Assembly (NCBI RefSeq): GCF_001632365.1
Contig: NW_024468530.1
Coordinates: 248,001 to 312,000 of the forward strand
Source of the DNA: Laetiporus sulphureus 93-53
Lineage: Eukaryota > Basidiomycota > Agaricomycetes > Polyporales > Laetiporaceae
Reading direction: 5' to 3'
Length of the DNA: 64,000 nucleotides
Shown here: piece after piece, positions 11,721 to 23,900 of the stretch
Layout: every line of letters begins with the position of its first letter
How positions within the stretch are numbered: the stretch's first letter is position 1
Notes under the pieces: model-generated
What the model saw: the letters and a program-made list of their open reading frames with translations, nothing else
Databases searched by the model: none
Told to the model about the DNA's origin: nothing
Translations under genes and position numbers: made by a program

Positions 11721-12696
11721 ACAGAGTATGCACGCCTGTGAGTAAATTGCAACCGTTCACCTGCTATTTCCGTCTGAACCTCGTTGACATCATATAGCGT
11801 TGTCGACACTCATCAAGCATATTGCACTATTTGTATTTGTAATTTATAACGCCCCCTGCAGAAGTGCCTTGGATCATGAATATTCTACGCCACCTCCGAT
11901 GTAGTCATGGGGCCTCATGCTATAAGGTATCTGCAGCATCGGACGACATATGTAGCATCAAAGGACTTGGAAGGTTCCGCACGACGCACGACGCACACCG
12001 CACAGCACGGAGATGGTGCAATCGCGTCGATGCGTTTTGTTAAATTACAATCAGCACAGCCCATGGGGTGGTCCAGGCAGGACAGGACAATCAGCTGCTT
12101 CGCACGCCATGCAAACTAACCATCATTAGGACACATATATACCAAGGAGGGTACGCAGGGTTGTAGCCACAGATGGTTCATCGAGGAGCTTGCACTGGCA
12201 TGCAGCTACAGAAACGTCCGTACAGTCTGTAGGATGACATTTGGTGAACGTAGGTGGCGGCATTTGTTCTATGTAATTGCAAACCATTGTACATGTCGGA
12301 CGAGAACCCAATTAATAGATCACTCAAATATTTAGTGAAGCCCAACGCACCGATCGATATGCGACGACAGCAACTACTCACAAGCACATCATCATCATGT
12401 AGGTGCGTCCCGAGAGGCCTGGTTCGTACGCGGCGGCGTGGAACCGGTTTGCAGCAATGACGCCATTTATGTATTATCCGCCTCTCCCGCTGACTATGTT
12501 TCTCTCTGGTCGTTATCAAGCGAGGATGTGCTGAACGACCTCGATCATACTGTAAACTACATACATCCTCTGCATATACCTATTTATACAACACGCATAG
12601 ATTAAGATCCAGCTCAATGGACAGATCAGATAGGCTACATCCCAATACGTACAGGCAATGTGTCCCAAGAGTGGACGGACCAAAAGTCGTTGTCCA
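11721..12696. other. Intergenic, convergent 3' ends
   Basis: Nearly 1 kb between the coiled-coil gene and the 3' end of SPC7. It is AT-richer than the genes. A small CGCACGACGCACGACGCACA-type stutter lies around 11978-12000. Short ORFs on both strands show no recognisable protein. No RNA gene seen. Confidence 0.5.
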
Positions 12697-15600
12697 CTAT
12701 TCATATTGTTCAGTGGCTTCAATACAAGCATCCAACAAACAACCATGATTGTCGACTGGGCTCGCTTGATCTAGCCGACGTCTGACCGCATTCAAGATGA
12801 CATCCCGCCTGTGCAAGCATCGTCAGGTACATTCACTACACGGTTTCAGCACTTACTCTATTCGACCGTATGCAACCTCTACATCGGTCACCAGTGAAGC
12901 AATCGATAATGGCCATCTTGATAATGTCTGCTCGCTAAATCTGAAAGAGATAGCTGCTTTGCCACGCGCGCTGGGAAATAGTACGGTTGCTTTCGCGACA
13001 AGGCCTGGGGGGCCTGCTTCCGTCTTCGGGTCGACCTCCACCGAGAGAGGGTACTTGACAGCCAAGAATGTGAATTGCGTTCGCAGCTGTGAACAGGACG
13101 ACCAGAAATCGCTCAGCATCTCCACAATCTGCCGATGGAACAGATCAACGTATGCGTCTTCAGTGCGACAGCGAAATAATTTACCTGGCGAATGCTTATC
13201 TGTTTATCTGCGTTTGACACGATACGCTGAGCCATGCGCAATCCAAAGTCCGTGAAACGAGGGAATGAGTCCCGTTCTCTTGTCCGTACGTCCGCCATTC
13301 TGGTTACTGTGATTTTGAGAGGAATTGGCTCGTACGCCTTACAAGGAATCCTGATCAAATATCTTGATGCATAGATGGACTCGGCCAAATCTGCGGTGAT
13401 TCGCGTCGCCTGCCAGAGGTGTAGATTCTGCAAAGCCTCCAGCTCATCTGGTCTTCTGTTCAGCAACAGATCGCATGTACTCGTGGATATTGGCAGAAAT
13501 TTACCTCTTAGCCGCGACACGGTCACACTTGTGCTTTCCCTCTGAATGCGCAGCACGTGCTCGGTCTGTGAGATGGCAGCAGCAATCTCCTGCTTCTGCT
13601 GCTCAAGTTCGGCTTGTTTCTCCTCCATTCGTTGGAGCTTCGCTCTGTTTTCAGAGACGTCAGACCTGAAGAGCTCCAGTTCGTGGCTAAAAATCTCATT
13701 AGACGAATATGAAATGGATGAGCTGTAATGACCACGCACTCTTGCTCAGCGACGCTAGCCTTCAGGTCAGCCAGGAACTTTTGATCTGAATTGTCGATCT
13801 CTGCGATGTCGGCCTGTTCTTGTTCAAGCTCCGACATCACTTGAGCGAACTCCTCGCGCAGGTCAGGAAGCATTTCTTGTGCTTGTTTGATTACCTTTGC
13901 CAGCGCTTGTGCGTCCTGTGCATTGATGAGACGGCCGTGATTACCGAGGAAATAGCCAATCTCACAGTTTCCAAATTAGTGAATTCCTGCTGAGCTCTGC
14001 CGTACAATCGCTTCGTCCAGTCCATCTTCCATTCGTACCATTGAAACTTGGCGGTGCCGTAATTGTTGGCTTTGATTAACTTGAGCTGATGCTAAAAGAA
14101 ATTGGTTACGCATGAAGGTCGGCAATTAAGCATCGGACACGTTACTTACCAGCAATATGCCCTTCTCTGTTTCATCCGCCTCGACGAAGTCTTTGAACAA
14201 CTCGGGCGTGTCCTTCTCCGTCTCTTTCTCCACCTGCAGACAGATCTTCTTGCTCTCCTCAATCCATGCACTCAGGTCGTTGGCAACAGCCGTATACAGC
14301 TCCAGTCGGGGCAATTCAACTGCCATTGCAACAGAGAACTCGGCGAGCGGGATTTCATCCTCTTCATCATCAGCACTCGTTTCGATGGACGACCGCCGCC
14401 GCCCGCGAGAGCGAAGTTGTGGCGGGGGTACCACTGATTGCCGCGGTTTGGGCATCGTAAGTTCGTCCATGAAACGAATTCCAGTCATCGCGAAGAACTG
14501 TTCAATGGATATGGGAGGCTATAATGAGAAAGATCAGACTGCAGCACAATAAGAACAATGGTCATCCTACGTACGCCCTCGTCATCCGAGGCTGCATCCT
14601 CATCTTGCACCTCTTCCCGCCATTTTTCTGTTGCCGTAGAATGTCCTGATCTCTTCGGCGATATAACCTTTTCCGTTACAACACTCCCGGAATAGCCTGA
14701 AGATGATTGTGAAACAGGGATGCCGGTATGTCTAAGGTGCGTCGAGATCGAGGACATCGGGAACGGAACTGTGCTCGGTATACGAGGCGATACTCCATCT
14801 GCAAGAGCCTGGACAGGAGTGCTTGCAGGCGAGGCGACACGTGCTTTCCTAGGTGAAGGTGAGCCCCTTGTCGGCGTAGGTGAGGCAACCGCCTGTCGAG
14901 ACGCTTCTCTTTCGCACGTGGCCGTCTCCTCGCGGTCCTGAAACATTGCTTGTAAAGGCGTCGGCGGAGTCTCGCGCACGATACGCTCGACATCTGGGTA
15001 TAGCGGGGCATTATCCGCGATGTCGGCTCCCGGCGCACCCATCAAGTCCCAATCAGAATCAGGACTAGTCTGTGCTTGTTCAGGTTCCGCGCCTGGCATC
15101 GTGGGCTCCTTCGATGCATCCGGGTACACTGTTGCAGTTGCAACAACGATAGGGGCAGGAACATTGCTCGCGCCCATGCTCTTCCGTTGTGCGAAGTACC
15201 CCGACGGCCGTCGTACTGCACTTGAACGCCTAGCGGCCCTGTCCTGAGGTGTCCCTGCAACCTGCTGAGAGCTCTGCAGCTTGGCCACTGCCATGCGCTT
15301 GGAAGGACTAGGCCGCTGATCAGTACTCTCGTCTTCAGGCACCGGTCGCTTCATAGGCGATTTGCGGACAGATGGCGGTGCGAAGGCTGCGGTGCCCCTA
15401 TGCATCCAGTGAGCAGCTGGAGACTGCGGCACACGAGCTGGACTGGCAGTAGCAACAGGACCATTGGTGGACGTCGAGGGTCTTGGTCGGCTGAAGGTGA
15501 ACGGTTTGGGGACCGTCGGCAGCGGTACTTTAGAGGGCGAGCGATGAGGAGCGGGCGTCCTAACTTCAGGGTTATTGAACACTTTTGGCCGCACAGTTTC

Positions 15601-16893
15601 AGGTGCATGGAACACATGCTGTGTGGAATCTTGAGAGTCCGCTGAGGTTGTTGTCGTCGCTTCCGAGGCGGTTATCGTGGGCTGTGCGGGGCTTTCCGAC
15701 GAGACAACCTCGGCTGAGGCTGGCGACTCTGCAACTACATTCGTCCTGCTAATGACCGCCGTGATGTCCATAGAAGACTCTTGACCGCCCAGACTGGCAC
15801 GGAGTTTGGTTACATTGATCGTACGATTGCCATCATCGGAGTCAGCAAAGCTATTTTCTGTGCTGGTGAAGCTGTCTTCCTGAATGTCTGACCTCTCTGC
15901 CTCAGTGGCATTCTGATCATGTGCTCTCCCAGACAGGGAGATGAAGGCAGGTGGTAAAGGAGACATGCCGAGAGACGGGCGCGCCTCGAGGAGGCGACCC
16001 ATGGCAACGGTCAATTCCATTGGCTCCCCTTCTGCTAGATCATATCGGATGGGCACGCCTGAGCCGTCGTCCTCGGAATCCTCGGGTGGTGGCTCATATG
16101 GTTCATCCCCGGAATGCGTCATGGCACGCAGCTGAAGCCACGCCTCACTGGGTGGCGCTGGAGGGCGTAGGGGTTGTGATATGGGTACTGTGAACTCCAT
16201 GGGCTGCGTGTATTCTCCTGAGGTGCCTTCAGACGTGTACGAGTGGGACTGATTAGATGACGTGGTGAGATCCTGGTCATTGTCCTGCGCGTCCTCATGC
16301 CTATTATTAGATGATCGACGATGATGCAGTGGTGGAGGTTGGTTCTCTGACTGGCCTTGAGTGGAGGTGGTGGGTATTGCGGATGAACGACGACGGATGG
16401 GCAGAGAATTTCGCTTTGGGTCAAACGATAGGGATGACTTGCGCTCGATCTTCATTCGAATGGCTTCTGTGATCTCCATATCTCCATCAATATCATCTTC
16501 TTCATCGTCGGAGAAGGGGTCTTCAGCAACAGCATCGGCGTTCATTCTGATATTCAAGAAATCTTGAGGAGCTAGTGCGGTGTCATCCGTGTCCATGTCC
16601 ATAGATCGCTCTCCGTATTCGCTGAATGCCACGGAGGATCGTGTACGAAGAGAGCTCCGACGGCGGGCACGAGATTTACCAGAGTCTGTTGCGTCAGGAT
16701 TTTGAGACTCTGCTGCATCCTTATCCTTGGTGTCGAAGAGGCGGACATGGGCTGCGGGGGCAAAGCTAACGCGACGGCTGAGGCTCCTGCGTGAGTTGAC
16801 CTCGGTGAGATCCATGGAAGTGGTATCATCGCCGAGCTCCGCGCTGTCAGCGTCGACGGGGGCTTTCAATATACTCTTCCGGGGCTTCTGCAT
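12697..16893 (-). CDS. SPC7: Kinetochore scaffold Spc7/KNL1
   Basis: Outer kinetochore protein of the KMN network; it recruits Bub1/Bub3 through MELT repeats and PP1 phosphatase through N-terminal docking motifs. Seen here: SILK at residues 7-10 and RVSF at 41-44, the paired PP1 sites; and MELT-like motifs MDLT (27-30), MEIT, MEFT, MELT and MDIT spread through a long acidic Ser/Pro-rich region. After an intron near 14520 comes the Spc7 domain, beginning PPISIEQFFAMTGIRFMDELTMPK and continuing through a coiled coil. The C-terminal RWD-like part includes WPLSIASLVTDVEVAYGRIE. I extend the gene through one more intron to a stop at 12697-12699 (C-terminus LLDACIEATEQYE). It is divergent from the kinesin-6 gene. 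Confidence 0.92.
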
Positions 16894-17385
16894 ATGTCAT
16901 GTCACACATTTCACGTATGCAAAAGATGAGGGACAGTACACACGAGGGAGCGGTGTGCTTTTGCAGCAGGGCTGAGCTTCTCTCCGGGCGCAATGCTGTA
17001 CGCCCGTCTGCGCGTGCTATGACGGGACCGTTCACCCTGGTTGAGGACGGCGACGGATCTGCGTCTGTGTGGCGATACCTTCTGCGCCATTTCCTCTGCG
17101 CTGCAAGAAGGAGGGGATATCCAAGAGAGCGGGCATGTGCACGTCCAAGGCATGCAGCAGACGCCTTCAACGAGTTGAGACGCGACGGTCACGTGCTCGA
17201 CGCGGTCACACTGCACGTCGCGTGTTCAGTTCAGCGGCCGGTAGCCACCTTTGTCGCTCTTCGCTTACCTCCATCTATCACGATTTCTGACTTGGCTTGA
17301 GCTACAAATTTTATGTACTTGTGTACTCATTTCATCGGCAACAATCATCTTAAACTTCGCCTCTCCTCGCACACACAAATCCAAG
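16894..17385. promoter_or_regulatory. Divergent promoter shared by SPC7 and kinesin-6
   Basis: 492 bp separate the start codons of two mitotic genes. It is rich in CpG and contains several CGCG cores (ACGCGA, GACGCG near 17178-17205), and a full ACGCGT, the MluI cell-cycle-box core, lies just inside the kinesin frame at 17395-17400. ORFs in this interval are shadows without family features. Cell-cycle control by an MBF-like factor is plausible but unproven. Confidence 0.4.
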
Positions 17386-20300
17386 ATGGCCACGACGCGT
17401 TCATCAGCACGTAGCAAAGCCACAACAGCTCCTACTGCGCCTGCAGGTAGGGCAACACGGTCCACGAACGTGGGCGGAAGGGCACAATCTACAACTACAA
17501 AAGCTACTGCTAAGAAGGCCACCAATCGGAAACCGCTGGTCAGCAGGGCGAATTCCATGGACACTGGTGTGGACAGCGAGGCGCATCCGGGCTCATCCCA
17601 ACAGTCCTCCACAATGAATGTATCTGCTATACCGTGCTCATCTGACATGGAACGAGAACCGATCAAGGTGGTGTACACTGTCTCCATGCACGATTAATCC
17701 CTCACGTTATGCGCATGCAGGCCTTCCTGCGGATACGTCCTCAATTAGGGGACGGACCAACGTCTGAACCATACTTGCATACCATATCTGATACTGCCGT
17801 CCGCATGTCCGATCCATCCTCCCAGTTGCAATCGAGTTCACGACTCTCAAGCCTGAATCCCTCGTCCATCTACACGTTCTCACATATCTTCCCTCCAGAT
17901 TCTCAGCAATCACAGTTCTTCAACAGGACCACTCTGCCTCTGGTGCAGGACCTCTTAGAAGGCCAGAACGGGCTGCTATTTGCGTACGGAGTCACAAACT
18001 CCGGCAAGACATACACGGTCCAGGGTGGTAGCGACAGAGGTAGCGCAGGTATTCTTCCGAGGACGTTGGATGTCATATTTAACAGCATCGAGGGCCGTCA
18101 CGGCGACGGTCAGGTAAGCCATTTAACGCAAGGCATGACGAGAAGTCTTACTTTTACGTACATCAGTTTCGCCCTGTTCGCCTCAATGGCATCGAAGCCG
18201 CCGATGATGAGTTCGAGGATGTCTCCCCACACAATGCTTCAGGCGGGCGGCGCCCGTCTCTCATCGACATCCTCGATGATGCACTTGACATAAGGGAAGA
18301 CATCGATCCCACTGTATTGAAGCTAGACAGGAACTATGAATACACCATCTGGCTCTCATATTCCGAAATATACAACGAGAAAGTGTACGACCTATTCTCT
18401 TCGGTGGATCCCTCCGAACACTCTCCTCAATCTGGTTCTCGGCCAATGTCAACCTTCCTTAACATGCCACTGCCGTCCTCGCAGTCCAACCCTCTCCTTC
18501 TCTCGCGCAAGGCTCTAGCACTCAAATCATGTCCACCATCTGATAGTGGTTTGTCCGCAGATGACGTCGGTCTCGCGGGCAAGTATGTCACCGGCCTACG
18601 TCAGATCAGAGTGCACAGCGCAGCACAGGCAAAGGAGCTCCTAAGACTGGGGCAATTACACCGTCGCGTCTTTGGGACGCTTGCAAACAGCCAAAGCTCA
18701 AGGAGCCACGCTATCGTGACCATCAAGGTCTTGCGCGTGCATCGTGGAGAACGGAACGTAAGTCGCTCCATAGCGTTGCTCTTTCGGGATGTAGTTGACA
18801 GAGGCACCAGGACCCCAGCTCAATCCAGACGTCCCGTCTCACAATGGTCGATCTGGCGGGATCTGAGCGCACTAAGTACACCCAATCCTCGGGTGACCGC
18901 CTCCGCGAGGCCGGCAACATCAACAAGTCGCTCATGGTCCTTGGGCAGTGCATGGAGACACTCCGCGCCAACCAACGCGCCGTCGCGCGCAGCTTAGCAA
19001 CTCATGGCGGCCGCATCGATACGCGCGATGTCAAGAAAGGGCTGGCAGTCGTGCCATTCAGGCACAGCAAGCTTACTGAGGTGCTGATGGACTACTTCAT
19101 AGGAGATGGCCGCGCGGTAAGTCTTGACCCGCTCTCAATCATAACATGCTGACTGCAGTCAATACTAGGTGATGATCTTGAACGTCAATCCGTATGATAC
19201 CGGATATGATGAGAACTCGCATGTGATGAAGTTCGCCGCCCTCGCACGAGAGGTCTGCACCGTTGCACCAACTGCCACCTCCCGCCCACTTCCTGTCCTC
19301 AAGGACAAACCTGAACGACCCCAAAGCAGTCGTGAAATTGCACCACATAGGAGGAAGGTCACCATCTCAACTCGCAGCACAGGTCATAAGGCCAGTGAGG
19401 CCCATCTGGAAGTCCTCGAAGGTGTGCTCGGGCCGGTCCGTCTCTGATACCTGCTTGGATGGCTAACGTTCAATGGTCAGAGGACGAAGAGCAAGATGAG
19501 GATGATGAAGGGGAGATAGACCCAGTAGTGGAGGCACTGTTCGACGAGGTTGAACAGCTCCGCGCACAGGTGAGCCTGACAGATCCAAGTAACTGCATTG
19601 CTTCTCATTCTTTCCTTCCAACAGTTGCATGAAGCTGAGATGCGATGTGCTCTCATCGAGGCGGAAACAAGGGAGGAGGTCATGGAAGAAATGGAGGAGC
19701 GAATGCGTAGCATGGAGAAGATGTTCGAGCGACGACTGAGGAGGGAGGTTCGTGTGATTCTGGTTTCATGAGGGTTTTCTATGTTTGCTCACAAGCACTG
19801 TTGGATTCTGCCTTGTCAGGCTGAGAACCACGAAAAAAAGATGGACGCTAAGATCGACATGATGGCACGCTCCGGACTCCATCGACCAGCTCCGCCTGCA
19901 GATGTCGTGTATCCATCGCTGCAACTGAGTGATGACGAGGCGGAGAACTTTGTAGACGAATTAGTGAGTGCCCAGTTTTAGCACGAGACAGCATGGCGAT
20001 CATGTAGACACAACTCACAACTCGTCTAGGCCGAACTGGCATCTGATGGGTCGAGTGACTCGGAAGAGCATGCCTCGACCGCTAGCAGCACATCACCCTC
20101 CCCTCTAGCGAGGAAGTCCGTGAAACCACTTTCCAAAGCCCAAAGTCAACCTTCACAAGGTAGCAATGGGAATCTTCGGGGTGCTTCTCCTTCCAGCAGT
20201 CAAGAAAATGCTGTCCGGTCATCTGATAGTGCAGGGCACGATGGGCTCGTCCCCATGCGCAAGCAGCTACTCAACCGCCAGATTGCCAGCCTGCAAAATC

Positions 20301-20715
20301 GTGACTTCAGTGCAGCCCCATCGCCTGTCTTCGAGGCAGACGTTAAGGCTGGAAAGATGGCAGCGAGGCTCGCGAAATCTGGGGACAACAAGCTGCCAAG
20401 TCTGGAACGCAATCTCATGCAACTGTCGCTCCAAGAGAAGCCCCGTGAGTCGACGATCATCGTACCTGACAAGGTGGCTCGTCAGGAAGCTGTCGCAAAT
20501 GGCGGAGATGATGTTGAATACGTTCCACTGCGAGGCGAAGTAGACCCAGGAAAGAAGAAAAAGCGGTGTGTAAACTACGTAAATTCAAGAGCTCATGCTG
20601 ACCGGATTGTCGCAGACAATTGGGGAAGAGCCGTGTCATAAACGAAGAGGGTATGGCCGACATTGTGCTTACTAGCTCTCAGGAAAGCACAAGGCAGCTT
20701 CGCGCGAGGCATTAG
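17386..20715 (+). CDS. Kinesin-6 family motor (MKLP/KIF20-23 type)
   Basis: Plus-end microtubule motor of the central spindle, needed for anaphase spindle elongation or cytokinesis. A basic, Thr/Ala-rich N-terminal tail (about 90 aa) precedes the motor. Motor landmarks: AFLRIRP, P-loop GVTNSGKTYT (the Asn after Thr is typical of kinesin-6), switch I NSQSSRSHA, switch II VDLAGSE, and HSKLTEVL. An insert between the P-loop and switch I carrying an acidic/Ser stretch is also a kinesin-6 trait. The neck region is followed by a coiled coil (VVEALFDEVEQLRAQ, REEVMEEMEERMRSMEKMF), then a Ser-rich tail. A last intron after GKKKK gives a C-terminus ending TRQLRARH at 20715. About nine short introns. 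Motifs look intact. Confidence 0.9.
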
Positions 20716-20980
20716 GAGAGGAGCGTGAAAGCCACTTGGATCATGACGTGTTTCTTGTGATGTTCCTCCACGTAGATATACCATGAATACATAATACATT
20801 GGGATAAAGAGGCGCTCATATCATGAATATTAGGAGAGTACGATGTACGTAGTAGCCAGGCCCAGAATACATGGTATAATGTGATACTGTTGCCTGGTAT
20901 GCAAGAAAGGCAGTGTCCAAATAATACATATGCGATCGATGAGACAACAAAGCAGAGGAAAGCACTGATCAGTATTTACT

Positions 20981-23900
20981 CTACTCATCGCGATCTTTCC
21001 GACGACTGAGGCTGAATCGCGATGGCGATACGATGGCTGGTCGTTCTCCCGACTGGAAGGACGCACGCGTACGCGTCGGGCTGAGTGCAGTAGGATCGAA
21101 GTCTAGGCGCAGATGGAGTATCCCTTGACCTTCGCGTAGCTCCGTGGTAACTTCCGTGGATAACACTCCTTGCGCAGGTTGCACATGACGCCAAATCTAA
21201 GGAACAGCAAATTGAGTACAGCCATCAGCTCCCATAGAAAGAAGAACATACATCGATTTCGCTAGACCCCAGCAGCTTGTCCTTGCCCAATGTTTTGTGA
21301 TCATAAACCCAGACATGCATCTTGGGCTGCGTAGCAGGCGCTGCAGCGAAATTGAATGTCTCGTTCCTGTACATCATACGTGAGATCGAGCCTGGGCATG
21401 CATAACACATGCATACCATTCAGGCGTAGCCGTCTTGTGCGAATGCTTCGTCTTGTATTCTTTATCTCCGACGCGGACTACAACGTACGGCTTGAGATCG
21501 CCAGCAGACATGTCTTTGGCATCCATGACGAGGACTCGCAGAGAGCCGGGCTCGTGCCCATAGTCCGAGAGACTGAGGTTCCCATTGATGGAGGTAGGGC
21601 TACCATTGGCAGCTGGCAGTGGTGCTGTAGGAGCAGAAGCAGCGATGGCAGGCGATCCGACAGGCTGAGACGCTTGGCCGGAGGGCGCTTGGGGCGCCAC
21701 AGCTTCATCACTATCGAACGATCCCTTCTTCGCATGATCCTTGCTTTTGAAGACGCCTGTGACACCATGCACGACGCCACGCCCTGCACCGACTGCAACA
21801 CCTACAGGAATGTGCCCAATCTGTGTCATCGCACGCCCTGCGGACGAGAAGGTGGACGTGTTCTTTCGTGTCTTCACGATAATCTCTGGTTGGAAGAGCA
21901 ACCGTATTCTGATGCTCCCCTTTTCGCCATGCTTGGCAGATGACAGAGGAATCGTTCGCTCCGCGGCTTGGAATGGCTCGATATCCGCAAGATTGATCTT
22001 GCCTGCTCCGAGAGTCTTGGCTTGCTCAATCTGATTCCAGTCAAAAACCTCAGCCGTGAAATCGGCAGCTACTCGTGAAGGCTTGGAGTACGTCAGTCGT
22101 TTCTGTGAAAGGACTCTGCGTTATCATCACTCACCACTTGGACCATAAAGTTCTCATTCCACTCAGGCGACAGGGTCTTTTTCTTTGTCTCTGACTTGTA
22201 GACCTTCTGTCCGTTGAGATAGAAGACAACGAAAGGATCGGATTTGCCTAGCAGCAAGTCAGTTGCGGGAGTGCTCCAAACGATGCGAATGGATGCACAT
22301 ACCTCCGCGATCAACAGCCTGGATATCGCGACCGTCTAAGATATCGACGCGCAGCATCCCTTGGTCTGCGAGAGTGTGAGTACGACGGGTGTGGTCAAAA
22401 TTTTAGTGCACGCACTATTGATGCTTTCTCTAGCCTCCAGCTTGATAGGGACAGGAAGGTATCGGGCCTCGAGCTGGACGGTAGACTTCTTGTCTGCATC
22501 GTCTTTGTCGACGAGAGTGAACGTCGTAGGGCCATCCTGCAAAAGAAACGATCTATATCGGGCTCGGCGATCAGGTAAGACCCTATGACCAACCATGGTG
22601 CTCTGAAGGAAGGGTTTTGCATCCCCCTTCCATTCCGCGATGATGTCGTCTTTGTCGCCTTCGTCCGCTTCGTTCAACCTGAGCCATACACGACCAAAGT
22701 CGAGTTCCTTGATGAAACCTTCGCCGATGTATTCCCACTGCGCCTTGTGACTGCGTGGTTTGACGGTACTGAATGCAGGCCAATATGCATCGTCCAGTAA
22801 TACCTCCAGGCGTGCCTTCTTGCACAATTCCCCCGACAAGACATTGCAGATCAGGATGCCGGATTCTACCCGAACATGAAAGATTGAGATTGAGAGGTAA
22901 AATGTCAATTGTTTGGTTCGGTACGCACGATGTTTCAGGAGCTCCTCCTTCGTGAGCTCCACGCCCTCCTCCTCGGGGCGGTGCTCCTCCACCTTGCCGA
23001 GGTCGGGAGATCCACCCGTGCCGGAAGATCCACCAACCTCTGGAGACTGCGGGATGGGGGTGCCCGCGCCGGAACTTTCGTCTGTCTTCTCACCCGCACC
23101 CAGAGGCTGGGACGCGGTAACCCCTTCAGGAACGGGGGCAATTGTGCGCTCACGCTTCAATAAATGCAATGAATCGCGCGAATCCGATGGCTCCTCAGCT
23201 TCAGAGCCGCTCGGCACAGCCTGCTGAGTTTCGTTCGCATGCTTCTCGAACCCAATGCCCTTGACAGGGAGGGCCGGAACAAACTCGGCCTCGAAGTGCA
23301 GTTTACCCTTGTATGTACCCTTGTCGAGTTTAATTGACTCAGCTCCTGTCTTCTTGCCAGTGGATGCGTAGAGGAAGTCGCCCTTGGATGGCTTCGCAAG
23401 CTCGGAAACCTTCAGCTCGACGTACCCGAGGGAACGGTCCTGTGCATATGTCAATTTCATCTCACGGAAGCTGCCCGATGTAGATAGTGCACCTTTGTAA
23501 GATGTTGATAGTCCATGCACTCGAGAAGCATTGTCTATTGTTAGGTTAGTTCGACTTTCATTCTTTTGAGGCTTCCATGCATACCTCCTTCAATGAATGC
23601 ACTAGCCACACAACAACATCAGTACCACATAGCGCTTCCACAGGTTACGCAACCGGAAGCGCCACTTACCAGGAATGTAGATGATTTGATCCCACTCCGG
23701 ATTTAAGTCTGAAACATAGTTCAGTCAGTGTCAAAGTGCATTCGGATCTCTGATACTTGCTGTTGTTCACGACCTCGGTGCGCCCCTGCGTGATGTTATT
23801 GATCTGTACTCGGACATATGGATCACTCTGATAAAAAGATCAGCCGTCGCGTCAGCAAATGAAACAAACTCTGTTCAGACCCACCTTCCCTCCCAAAGCA

